Shown here in pieces: positions 1-7,024 of a stretch of DNA of 21,825 nt (positions within the stretch are counted from its first letter, which is position 1; each line of letters begins with the position of its first letter). The position numbers and the translations under genes are program-made. This DNA comes from a virus. The DNA lies in IMG/VR virus record IMGVR_UViG_3300035698_013312, positions 1 through 21,825 of that record. One strand, 5' to 3'. The notes under the pieces are model-generated. The model was given only the letters and a program-made list of their open reading frames with translations, did not search any database and was not told the origin of the DNA.

Positions 1-1
1 A

Positions 2-88
2 TTTAGATTGTCGAATTGTTGGGTTTCATATTTTATCACTTATGAAAATTATAAAAAAATAGAATTAAGTAGTATAAGTTATATTTAA
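2..88 (+). CDS. Possible C-terminal end of an upstream gene (partial)
   Basis: An open frame runs in from the window edge and ends in TAA one base before the next gene's ATG. The same stop-T-ATG spacing is seen at 4431-4437, which favours this frame. A second open frame (from base 3, ending TAG at 60-62) is also possible and ends in a Lys/Ile-rich tail. The visible 28 residues show no recognisable domain, so no function is given. Confidence 0.3.
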   Translation, partial: FRLSNCWVSYFITYENYKKIELSSISYI

Positions 89-89
89 T

Positions 90-668
90 ATGTCTAGTCA
101 TTCAAGGCAACAATTAGAAGATTGGTTGAAAACAATTGATATAAAATCAAATTCTCTTCTTGATGTTGGTGGATCACAATTGCCTATCAAGGGCAGAACG
201 AAGAGTTGGGATGTGAATAATTATAGGATTTTAGATATAGAGCAACCTCATGAAGTGAAACGAAAACCAGATAATGTTGGAGATATTCAGAATTATAGAG
301 GGTTTGATAATGTTCATGATGTTGTTTTTTGTATAGAAGTTTCTGAATATTGGCATAATCCTTTACAAGCATTAATAAATATTCATAGAGCATTAAAAAT
401 GGGTGGAATATTATATATCTCATATCATTCAACTTATCCACTTCATAAGCCTACCGGCAAAGACTATTTGAGATACACCTATTATGGAATTGAAAAGTTA
501 TTGACAAAAGTAGGATTTGAAATTGAAACACATGATTTAAGACATATCAAAAGAGAAAAACAGCAATTAGATATTTACCTTGCAGAGTTCAAGCCAGACA
601 AAGAAGATATTGCAAGAGTTTTATCTAGTGGTGGAATGATCAAAGCAATTAAGAAAAAACTATGTTAG
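90..668 (+). CDS. Class I SAM-dependent methyltransferase
   Basis: A protein of 192 residues with a Rossmann-type methyltransferase layout. Motif I is LLDVGGS at about residues 23-29, and an acidic strand end (LDIEQ) follows. The post-motif segment reads VVFCIEVSEYWHNPLQAL, and the ALKMGGILYIS strand with its Gly-Gly turn is typical of the Methyltransf_11 group. The length fits a compact single-domain enzyme. The ATG at 90 follows an A/T-rich stretch without a Shine-Dalgarno sequence. It stands next to sugar-nucleotide and glycosyltransferase genes, so a sugar or glycan O-methyltransferase is the simplest inference, but the acceptor cannot be read from sequence. Its last codons overlap the next gene by 7 nt. 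Confidence 0.75.
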   Translation: MSSHSRQQLEDWLKTIDIKSNSLLDVGGSQLPIKGRTKSWDVNNYRILDIEQPHEVKRKPDNVGDIQNYRGFDNVHDVVFCIEVSEYWHNPLQALINIHRALKMGGILYISYHSTYPLHKPTGKDYLRYTYYGIEKLLTKVGFEIETHDLRHIKREKQQLDIYLAEFKPDKEDIARVLSSGGMIKAIKKKLC

Positions 669-868
669 AAACTTATTATTTTACTTTTGGTTTTGGTCAA
701 GTTTATGAAAATTGTTTTCATAAAATCAAAGCGAAAAATAATGGCGAAGCTAGAAAGCAAATGGTAGAAAAGTTTGGATTTCTATGGGCTTTTCAGTATA
801 ATGAAAAAGAATGGAATCAAGACGGAATTAGTCAGCAAAAACAATTTGAATTAAAAGAAATAAAATAA
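662..868 (+). CDS. Small conserved phage-type hypothetical protein
   Basis: A protein of 68 residues starting inside the end of the methyltransferase gene, at an 'aaaaaactATG' start identical in style to those at 875 and 8169. The pattern is a YYFTFGFGQ N-terminus, a central basic/alpha-helical part and WAFQYNEKEW. Short proteins with a YxFTFG opening and a WAFQY segment are, from memory, common in tailed phages, with no assigned function. There are no membrane segments and no metal-binding cysteine pairs. It is probably co-transcribed with its neighbours because the genes overlap. Confidence 0.6.
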   Translation: MLETYYFTFGFGQVYENCFHKIKAKNNGEARKQMVEKFGFLWAFQYNEKEWNQDGISQQKQFELKEIK

Positions 869-874
869 AAAACT

Positions 875-1045
875 ATGAAAGGATTATCAATCGCAAGTAT
901 TGTTCTTGGTGGAATGGGATTACTTATGTGTTTTATTGCAATTGAACCAGAAGATTATGACGCTTTGCTTGGTTGGTGCTTTATTCTTGGAGTTTATGCA
1001 CTTGTATTTGGAATCATTGGAGTAAGAAAGAATAAGAATAAATAG
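875..1045 (+). CDS. Small two-helix membrane protein
   Basis: A 56-residue protein with start context 'aaaaactATG' 6 nt after the preceding stop. It has two hydrophobic segments, about residues 4-23 (opening LSIASIVLGG) and 31-50 (ending VFGIIGV), separated by an acidic turn EPEDYD. A basic tail RKNKNK suggests both ends face the cytoplasm. The SIASIVLGGMGL opening resembles DUF4190-type small membrane proteins. A holin role is possible on architecture alone, but no endolysin gene lies beside it, so I leave it unassigned. It ends 4 nt before the inverted repeat at 1050-1160. Confidence 0.6.
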   Translation: MKGLSIASIVLGGMGLLMCFIAIEPEDYDALLGWCFILGVYALVFGIIGVRKNKNK

Positions 1046-1049
1046 CTAT

Positions 1050-1160
1050 TAATGGGCGTAGAATTGCTTCAAAACTGATTTTTTAATTTGTTCTTTATGT
1101 CAGTTTAATTAGAATGATTAGTCATACCGTCATTTCTATAACTACATTCTACGCCCATTA
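1050..1160 (+). repeat. Perfect 15-bp inverted repeat enclosing smaller stems (structured element)
   Basis: The arms 1050-1064 (TAATGGGCGTAGAAT) and 1146-1160 (ATTCTACGCCCATTA) are exact reverse complements with a GC-rich core in very AT-rich surroundings. Inside the 81-nt loop, 1072-1078 (AAACTGA) pairs with 1100-1106 (TCAGTTT), and 1113-1117 (AATGA) pairs with 1130-1134 (TCATT). As RNA this would fold as a three-way junction. The 3' arm ends 15 nt before the epimerase ATG at 1176. It could be a noncoding or leader RNA, or a small transposon-derived element, since both ends carry TA. No known RNA family was recognised. The interval otherwise holds no gene. Confidence 0.7.
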
Positions 1161-1175
1161 TTGGCTCGTAAAAAT

Positions 1176-2039
1176 ATGTTATTAATTACAGGCGATCAAG
1201 GTTTCATCGGAACACATTTAAAAAAGCATTGTAAGAAATTAAATATTCCTTATGTTGGGTATGATCTTATTAATGGTCAAGATATAAGGGATCAAAGAAA
1301 ACTCGATAAATTTTTTGAAGAGAATCAAATTACGGAAGTAATTCACTTGGCGGCGTTGGCAGGTGTTCGAAGTGGAAATGAATATCCGGAAGAATATATT
1401 TCAACAAATATTTTAGGGACTTGGAATGTAGTAAAAATGGCAGAGAAGCACGATGTAAAAGTATTGATCAATTATTCAAGTTCATCTGTTTACGGAAATG
1501 GAAAACCGCCAATTGAAGAAGCTGATCCGCAAAATCCGATAAGTTTGTATGGTATAACAAAATTAGCAGGTGAGAAAATAGTAAGCAATTCAACAATTCA
1601 AGGAACGATTTCAGTAATACCATTTACAGTCTATGGAGAGGACGGACGGAAAGACGAAGTTATTTATCGGTGGTTAGAACAATATAAAAACGGAAAGCCT
1701 ATTACAGTTTATGGAAATGGAGAATCATGTAGAAGTTATATTTATGTAAAGGACATTGTTCAAGCAACAATTGAATTATTGTATATCCAGAAAAAGGTTT
1801 TTAATTTCAAGATAAATTTAGGGGGTAGTGAGATCATAAAACTAAAACAATTAATATCTATTTTTAAAGATAATATAAACGACATTAAAATTGATAATCA
1901 ATTAATGCCGGATACTGATATATATGAAAATTATTCCGATTGTACTTTTGCAAAAAAATTAATTGATTTTGATCCAAAACCTCAATTTGAAAAAATAGTA
2001 AAAAAGATAATTAAAAAAGAACTAAAAAAATCATTATGA
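1176..2039 (+). CDS. NAD-dependent sugar-nucleotide epimerase/dehydratase (extended SDR)
   Basis: A 287-residue protein of the extended short-chain dehydrogenase/reductase family, which epimerises or dehydrates nucleotide sugars in the cytoplasm. The N-terminus holds the dinucleotide motif TGDQGFIG. Then come HLAALAGV (the usual HLAA segment), SSSVYG with the catalytic Ser, and Y125-x3-K129 in LYGITKLAGEK. The substrate part includes a VYGNGES-RSYIYVKD stretch typical of GalE/RmlB-like enzymes. A TTG at 1161 would add five residues, but that codon lies at the end of the inverted repeat. The ATG at 1176 has the local 'aaaatATG' context and places the nucleotide-binding strand at the very start, so I chose it. 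It overlaps the next gene by 4 nt (ATGA). The exact sugar is not determinable. Confidence 0.88.
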   Translation: MLLITGDQGFIGTHLKKHCKKLNIPYVGYDLINGQDIRDQRKLDKFFEENQITEVIHLAALAGVRSGNEYPEEYISTNILGTWNVVKMAEKHDVKVLINYSSSSVYGNGKPPIEEADPQNPISLYGITKLAGEKIVSNSTIQGTISVIPFTVYGEDGRKDEVIYRWLEQYKNGKPITVYGNGESCRSYIYVKDIVQATIELLYIQKKVFNFKINLGGSEIIKLKQLISIFKDNINDIKIDNQLMPDTDIYENYSDCTFAKKLIDFDPKPQFEKIVKKIIKKELKKSL

Positions 2040-2896
2040 CAAATCAAGAAGATAAAAAACCATTAATTGGAATGATCGGTACAGGTTGGATTGGATCAAA
2101 TTTAGCACAAGATTTTGAAGAGCGTTGTTATACAGTTATCAGATATGATCTTGAAGAGAATGAAAACAATGAAGAGAAAATCAAGGAATGTGATATTGTA
2201 TTTATTGCAGTTCCAACGCCAAGCACCCCAGAGGGATTTGACTATTCAATAGTTGAATCTGTTTTAAAGTTTATTGGAGAAGATAAGATAGCAGTAATCA
2301 AATCAACAGTTTTGCCTGGTACAACGGAAGCATTGCAGAGAAGTTTTCCACATGTATATTTAATGCATAGTCCGGAGTTTTTGACGGAGAAGACAGCAAG
2401 AGAAGATGTTAAAAATCCGGCACGAAACATAATCGGTTATACAAATAAGTCAATAGACAGGACGCAGGAAGTCATGAATGTTTTACCGTCAGCACCATAT
2501 CAAAAAACTATGAGATCAGGGGAAGCAGAGTTATTGAAATATGCCGGTAATATTTGGTTTTATTGGAAAGTTATTTATGTGAATATGCTTTATGATTTAT
2601 CAAATTCATTAAATATTGATTACGATATAGTTAAGGACGCAATGAAAGCCGATAATCGAATTGGTGGAACACATCTTGAAGCAATACATCAAGGAGGGCG
2701 TGGAGCAGGTGGTCATTGCTTCATAAAAGATATGAGTGCATTTTTCGAATTGTATGAAGAGAAATGCACAGATGATGATTTGGGACTAGCTATTTTATCA
2801 GATTTGCAAAATAAGAATGTAGAGTTATTGAGCCACACAGAAAAAGACAAGGATTTATTGAATGGAGTATATGGAGAAAATTATAAAATAAAATAA
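2036..2896 (+). CDS. UDP-glucose/GDP-mannose 6-dehydrogenase homologue lacking the C-terminal domain
   Basis: The family oxidises a nucleotide sugar twice to a uronate with NAD. Residues 15-20 (GTGWIG) are the NAD motif. KSTVLPGTTEAL, PEFLTEKTAREDVKNP and EAELLKYAGN are family motifs. C228 in GAGGHCFIKD corresponds to the catalytic cysteine of the usual GxCxPKD. The protein stops about 58 residues later, at 286 residues, whereas the family is usually above 400 and carries a C-terminal UDP-binding domain. That domain is absent, and no remnant is seen downstream, where the next gene starts 4 nt after the stop. The enzyme may be a phage-minimised variant, may act on another substrate, or may be inactive. 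Translational coupling with the epimerase is likely (ATGA overlap). Confidence 0.85.
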   Translation: MTNQEDKKPLIGMIGTGWIGSNLAQDFEERCYTVIRYDLEENENNEEKIKECDIVFIAVPTPSTPEGFDYSIVESVLKFIGEDKIAVIKSTVLPGTTEALQRSFPHVYLMHSPEFLTEKTAREDVKNPARNIIGYTNKSIDRTQEVMNVLPSAPYQKTMRSGEAELLKYAGNIWFYWKVIYVNMLYDLSNSLNIDYDIVKDAMKADNRIGGTHLEAIHQGGRGAGGHCFIKDMSAFFELYEEKCTDDDLGLAILSDLQNKNVELLSHTEKDKDLLNGVYGENYKIK

Positions 2897-2900
2897 ATTT

Positions 2901-4433
2901 ATGAAAACCTTAATCATAGCAGATGTTGATTGTTGGGCTATCGGAAAATTATCACAGGCGATAGCTAGATATTCCAATACTGAAACAAGGATAATATATG
3001 TACACCCCCGAGACGCTGAAAAGGGCTCAGAGATAGCGAGAGTAGAAAATGAATTACTCAAATTCAAACCGACTGTTGTTCATTTCCAATATTGGAATAC
3101 AGCACAGAAATTAATAAAAGCTATTCCACAATTAAAAGAAATAAAAACAGTTTTGACACATCATAATCAAAAAAATACATGTTCAGAAGATTGGAACAAA
3201 TTAGGGATTAATTATCATATTGTTCACACAAAAAAGAATTATGAAAAATTAATAGAAAAAGGTTATCGAAAAGAAAAAATACAGATTATTCAGCATGGGA
3301 TTAATTTGGATTTTTTTGAATATAATCAAGAGTTGCCGACAGAAGATAAGATGTTTGGATATATAGGACGAGTTTGTCCTTGGAAAGGAATGAAAGAAAT
3401 ATTACAAGCGTCATGCGAAATTGGTTTCCCCTTATTATTTATGGGGAAAGTTGATAAGGTTGATTATTGGTCCAGTATTCCGGAATCAGACAAATCAAAT
3501 TTATATACTCAATTCATGGAGTGCAAAGATAGTGAGAGAAGAGAAGCGATAAAATGTATGAATGTTTATGTCGGAAATTCAAATGACGGAAGAGAAGAAG
3601 GAACGCTTGGATTATTGGAAGCAATGGCGTGTGGAATCCCAGTAGTTACAACTCCAAGTGGAGAAGCAGAAGATATATGTAAAAACGAACACAATGCTTT
3701 AGTCGTACCATTTGGAGATTATAAAGCATTAAAAGAAGCCATGAAAAGATTAATGTACGATGAGGATCTTGCAAATAAATTAAGGTCAAATGCTTGGAAC
3801 ACTGTTAAGAATATGACTGAGAAAAAAATGTCTTTAGAATATCAGAGAATGTATAAAAAACTTAATGGGGGTAATAGTGTTTTAGTCAGTGTGATAATTC
3901 CATATACACCAGAGCAAGAAGAATTAAAAAATAGAGTAATTGAAGCATACGAAGAACAGACATACAGAAATATAGAATTAATCTTGTATAATGACGATCA
4001 GCAAGGTTATAATCTAGCAGAAGTAAGAAACAAAGCAGTGATTGAAGCAGACGGAGAATTGTTAGTATTTAATGATGTACGGATTTTACCTAGCAAAACA
4101 GCAGTAGAACAATTTGTAGTTGAATATGAAAAAGATCGTCATCGGTTGTGTTGGTTTTTTGGCAATAAGGACGAAGCAAACAAAACAAATTTTGTAGAAA
4201 ATTTCAGTGCTATTAGAAGAAATTTTTTTATAGGTTCAGGAATGTGTTGCGAAAGGATAAAACAATATGGTGGAATGAGCCAAGAATTAAGAAGTCGATT
4301 TAGTAATCAGATATGTGATTTTCAATTTTGTCCGGACATACATGCAACTACACAAAAAAAGAGTGGGAAATCTATTTCAAGAAGAAAAGATATAATAGAA
4401 TCAAAGTATTTATTATTTAAAATGGGATTATAA
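2901..4433 (+). CDS. Bifunctional-looking glycosyltransferase: GT4 domain fused to GT2-like domain
   Basis: A 510-residue protein with two modules. Residues about 1-320 form a GT-B retaining glycosyltransferase of the GT4 type: MFGYIGRVCPWKGMKEIL is the start of the C-terminal Rossmann half, and EEGTLGLLEAMACGIPVV (from about 231) is the donor-binding E-x7-E segment. Residues about 328-510 look like a GT2 (GT-A) domain: SVIIPYT, then NLAEVRNKAVIEADGELLVFND. In GT2 enzymes the last segment usually ends in DDD or DxD, but here it is NDV. The later GGF.E..ED motif is also eroded (GGMSQELRSRFSNQICDF). The second domain may be catalytically weak or only structural. It probably transfers activated sugars made by the preceding enzymes. 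Confidence 0.85.
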   Translation: MKTLIIADVDCWAIGKLSQAIARYSNTETRIIYVHPRDAEKGSEIARVENELLKFKPTVVHFQYWNTAQKLIKAIPQLKEIKTVLTHHNQKNTCSEDWNKLGINYHIVHTKKNYEKLIEKGYRKEKIQIIQHGINLDFFEYNQELPTEDKMFGYIGRVCPWKGMKEILQASCEIGFPLLFMGKVDKVDYWSSIPESDKSNLYTQFMECKDSERREAIKCMNVYVGNSNDGREEGTLGLLEAMACGIPVVTTPSGEAEDICKNEHNALVVPFGDYKALKEAMKRLMYDEDLANKLRSNAWNTVKNMTEKKMSLEYQRMYKKLNGGNSVLVSVIIPYTPEQEELKNRVIEAYEEQTYRNIELILYNDDQQGYNLAEVRNKAVIEADGELLVFNDVRILPSKTAVEQFVVEYEKDRHRLCWFFGNKDEANKTNFVENFSAIRRNFFIGSGMCCERIKQYGGMSQELRSRFSNQICDFQFCPDIHATTQKKSGKSISRRKDIIESKYLLFKMGL

Positions 4434-4434
4434 T

Positions 4435-4575
4435 ATGAAAGAAGTTTTTGAACCAATAATATGTATGTTGATAGCAAATATTTTTATGTGGCTTTCAATT
4501 GGAACAATATTTTGGTATATATTCTTGCTTTTTTTTGTAGTATCTTTACTTTGGTTTTTATATAAATTAAAATAA
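4435..4575 (+). CDS. Tiny two-helix membrane protein
   Basis: A 46-residue protein starting one base after the glycosyltransferase stop (TAA-T-ATG). It is almost entirely hydrophobic: segment 1 covers about residues 8-22 and segment 2 about 25-43 (WYIFLLFFVVSLLWF), with a short Lys tail. Its tight placement between two glycosyltransferase genes suggests it is a real co-transcribed gene. It may anchor the soluble glycosyltransferases at the membrane, but that is inference from position. No homologue is recognised. Confidence 0.55.
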   Translation: MKEVFEPIICMLIANIFMWLSIGTIFWYIFLLFFVVSLLWFLYKLK

Positions 4576-4581
4576 AAATAT

Positions 4582-5604
4582 ATGAAAAAATTAAAAGCGT
4601 TCAATCACCCATGGCATTTGGGCAACCAATATGAAATAATGAAAACCCCAGAGATCGAGTGGGATTGGTTGATTAATACAAGACGGAGATTTGGAGAATT
4701 GCCGAGAGGTAATATGGTTCAGCAGTTTGGTATTAATTGGGTTACCCATTATGAAAAAGGAAAATATGATTTTGCTTTACTACATTTCGATCAACAATGT
4801 TTTGAACCGAAGTTATGGTCAAGGGGAAAAGGAAGCATGTTCAGAGAATTGAATGAAGTAATTAAAGATATTCCAAAAATAGTTATTTGTCATGGTACAC
4901 CATATTATCCGGAAAAATATCCGGCAAAAAATAAGCATGGATTGGATTGTGACGGAATAAGCCAAGAATTGATTGATATAGCGAAAGAAGCAACAAGGGG
5001 TTGTTATGTTATCATGAACAGTCATAGAGCGTCGGAACAGTGGGGTTTTGGAACTCCTATCTGGCATGGTATGGATAAGGACGAATGGTTTGATCGACCG
5101 AAAGAGCCAAGAGTAGTTACAATGTTATCTCCGGCAGGGTTAGATAAATATTATGATCGAGCATTTTTAACAGCTATAAGAGAAAATTTAGCAGAGCATG
5201 GAATCCAACATTGTCATATTACAGTTGATTGGAGTGCTAATAATTGGGAGCAGTACAGGGAATATTTAGGACGAAGCTTAGTTTATCTTAATCCAACCTT
5301 AGAAAGTCCCATGCCTAGATCAAGAACAGAAGCAATGCTATCTGGTTGTTGTGTAATTACTACACCACATCAAGACGCAGATAAATTCATAATTGACGGA
5401 GAGAATGGTTATATAATTAAAGAGAGAAATCCACAAGCAGTTACGAAGAAAATAATTGAATTGTTAAAAGATTATAAGCAGACAGTAGCAGTAGGACAAG
5501 CAGGAAAGAAAACAGCACAAAATCTTTTCAGTACAAAAGTATTTACAACTAATTGGAGAAAGTTTGTTGATCATGCAATAGAAGATTTTAATAGTAAAAA
5601 ATAA
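4582..5604 (+). CDS. GT4-like glycosyltransferase
   Basis: A 340-residue, GT-B fold glycosyltransferase. The N-terminal half includes KIVICHGTPYYPEKYP, and CYVIMNSHRASEQWGFGTPIWHGMD is the linker region where GT4 enzymes read '…S…G…I.HG.D'. The C-terminal half has SRTEAMLSGCCVITTPHQDADKFI, the donor-sugar binding segment with the conserved Glu, followed by NGYII. There is no signal peptide or membrane helix, so it is cytosolic or peripheral. The start is 'aaaaatatATG' without Shine-Dalgarno, 6 nt after the small membrane protein. Donor and acceptor are unknown. Neighbours making modified nucleotide sugars suggest it extends the same glycan. Confidence 0.82.
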   Translation: MKKLKAFNHPWHLGNQYEIMKTPEIEWDWLINTRRRFGELPRGNMVQQFGINWVTHYEKGKYDFALLHFDQQCFEPKLWSRGKGSMFRELNEVIKDIPKIVICHGTPYYPEKYPAKNKHGLDCDGISQELIDIAKEATRGCYVIMNSHRASEQWGFGTPIWHGMDKDEWFDRPKEPRVVTMLSPAGLDKYYDRAFLTAIRENLAEHGIQHCHITVDWSANNWEQYREYLGRSLVYLNPTLESPMPRSRTEAMLSGCCVITTPHQDADKFIIDGENGYIIKERNPQAVTKKIIELLKDYKQTVAVGQAGKKTAQNLFSTKVFTTNWRKFVDHAIEDFNSKK

Positions 5605-5608
5605 AAAT

Positions 5609-6505
5609 ATGAAAGTTGGATTTTTAGGCTTTGATCAATTTCAAGGAAAGTTCAATATTGGCTCTTCACGAATTAGGTGTGATTGGGTTATTAATTATTG
5701 GGACGAAGCAGAGCGATATAAAATGGGAGAGAAATATGACGCTATTATTTTTCAGAAAGCTTATTTTATTGATTACATGAAAGAGTACAAAGGCGTTAAG
5801 ATTCTTGATCTTTGTGATCCGGATTGGCTCGATCTTAATTCAAGGGTAGTTGAAACAATAACAGAAGTTGACGCTATTACATGCTCATCACAAGAGTTAG
5901 TTGATCGAGTAAAAGATTTTACTGATAAGCCTGTTCTTTTGATCCCAGACAGAATTGATTTCAATTTGCATAAAGAAAAAAAGATACATATCAATAAAGC
6001 AGAAACGGTTGTATGGTTTGGATATTCTCACAATTTTGCTGTATTGCATAAAGCAATAAAAGCAGTGATTGATTTGGATCTTGAATTGATAGTAGTTAGT
6101 GATCGAGCATATAATCCTCCGGCAGGACTTGCGATAAAACTTAATTTAACAAATATAGTTTATGATTATGAAACGATTAATAAGGATTTATTGAAAGCTG
6201 ATATGGTTATTAATCCAATATCAAAGTTAGGCAGATTTAAATTCAAGAGTAATAATAAAACCTTAACAGCTTGGTCGTTAGGACTGCCGGTAGCAAATAA
6301 CGATGTAGAAATGAAAAACTTTATTGATCCAATTGAAAGATCGAAAGAAGCAGAGAAAAGATATAAAGAAGTTTTAATAGATTACGATGTTCAAGATAGT
6401 GTGGTTGAATATAAGAAATTAATTGAAACATTAAATAGACCGAAACTTGATATTCTAACAAAGAAAGAATATCACGAAGCAAGCGAACCTATAATAATAA
6501 AATAA
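5609..6505 (+). CDS. Glycosyltransferase-like protein (GT-B fold)
   Basis: A 298-residue protein. The opening MKVGFLGFDQF is a typical first strand, and YDAIIFQKAYFIDYM and KILDLCDPDW fit the N-terminal domain of a GT-B enzyme. ITCSSQELVDRV and VLLIPDRIDF mark the inter-domain region, VVWFGYSHN the first strand of the donor domain, and NNKTLTAWSLGLPVANND the donor-binding helix with the usual Gly-Leu-Pro turn. The canonical E-x7-E is not intact in this last segment, so the donor site is divergent. It lies 4 nt after the preceding gene. The product could be a divergent GT4 enzyme or a non-catalytic homologue. Confidence 0.7.
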   Translation: MKVGFLGFDQFQGKFNIGSSRIRCDWVINYWDEAERYKMGEKYDAIIFQKAYFIDYMKEYKGVKILDLCDPDWLDLNSRVVETITEVDAITCSSQELVDRVKDFTDKPVLLIPDRIDFNLHKEKKIHINKAETVVWFGYSHNFAVLHKAIKAVIDLDLELIVVSDRAYNPPAGLAIKLNLTNIVYDYETINKDLLKADMVINPISKLGRFKFKSNNKTLTAWSLGLPVANNDVEMKNFIDPIERSKEAEKRYKEVLIDYDVQDSVVEYKKLIETLNRPKLDILTKKEYHEASEPIIIK

Positions 6506-6509
6506 TAAT

Positions 6510-6698
6510 ATGGGCTTTAGACCTAGAAAACCAAATATTCCAAATATGAATTGCATTGATTGTGGAGAAACATTAATTACTTCTTCAATATTAAAGAAGC
6601 GTTGTTTTGATTGTAAGAAAAGTTTTAAAGCAGAACGCAAAAAATTACAAAAAGAAAAAAAAATTAATTATGCCAGTGAAATTTCAAAATACGAATAA
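6510..6698 (+). CDS. Small zinc-ribbon protein
   Basis: A 62-residue protein with two CxxC pairs, CIDC at residues 15-18 and CFDC at about 32-35, the spacing of a one-zinc ribbon. A strongly basic helix follows (KSFKAERKKLQKEKK), suitable for nucleic acid contact. It starts 4 nt after the previous stop and overlaps the following nuclease by 29 nt, so it belongs to the same transcript. No specific family was recognised; an RNA/DNA-binding accessory protein is likely. Confidence 0.6.
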   Translation: MGFRPRKPNIPNMNCIDCGETLITSSILKKRCFDCKKSFKAERKKLQKEKKINYASEISKYE

Positions 6699-7017
6699 AT
6701 TCAAGAATGTTCCTCAATGTTATAATAACTATTGCTATCAATCGAAAAAGGAAGCTATGTATGCTTATGAGTTAGATTTGAGAGTGAGAGCAAAAGACAT
6801 TAAGAGTTGGGACAGACAGAAGCAGATTGAATTATATATGTATGATAAGAAGATTTGTAATTACTATATAGATTTTATAATTACTCACAATGACGGAACG
6901 AAAGAATATATCGAGGTGAAAGGTTTCGAGACAAATACTTGGAGATTGAAGTGGAAAATGTTTGAGGGGAAAATGAAAAAAGAAGAGCCAAGAGCAATAT
7001 TAACAATAGTAAGATAA
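6670..7017 (+). CDS. DUF1064-like PD-(D/E)XK nuclease-fold protein
   Basis: A 115-residue protein matching the pattern of phage DUF1064 proteins: KFKNVPQ at the start, then SKKEAMYAYELDLRVRAKDIKSW, and a core with D68 in YYIDFIIT and E82-V-K84 in YIEVKGF. This is the D…ExK arrangement of PD-(D/E)XK nucleases, and E29 in SKKEA could be the helix-1 acid. A longer reading frame from 6607 exists but would start inside the upstream gene with a poly-Lys leader; the ATG at 6670 gives the family-typical N-terminus and local start context. Members are usually encoded among phage replication or packaging genes. Function (Holliday-junction or flap-type nuclease) is inference. Confidence 0.75.
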   Translation: MPVKFQNTNKFKNVPQCYNNYCYQSKKEAMYAYELDLRVRAKDIKSWDRQKQIELYMYDKKICNYYIDFIITHNDGTKEYIEVKGFETNTWRLKWKMFEGKMKKEEPRAILTIVR

Positions 7018-7024
7018 TAAATTT

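Noticed and set aside
1050-1160. A tRNA or ribozyme in the inverted repeat (GGGCGTA…TACGCCC looks like an acceptor stem)
   Set aside because: No T-loop or D-loop sequence, wrong size, and the paired region runs on for 15 bp. No hammerhead core (CTGANGA, GAAA) is present.
1161-1175. TTG start for the epimerase
   Set aside because: It would begin at the very edge of the inverted repeat; the ATG at 1176 fits both the family N-terminus and the local start style.
6607-6669. Longer nuclease ORF starting inside the zinc-ribbon gene
   Set aside because: The added residues are a poly-Lys shadow of the upstream gene; the family-type protein begins at 6670.
6510-6698. CRISPR or defence gene associated with the zinc-ribbon/nuclease pair
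   Set aside because: No repeats or known defence motifs; DUF1064-like nucleases are ordinary phage genes.
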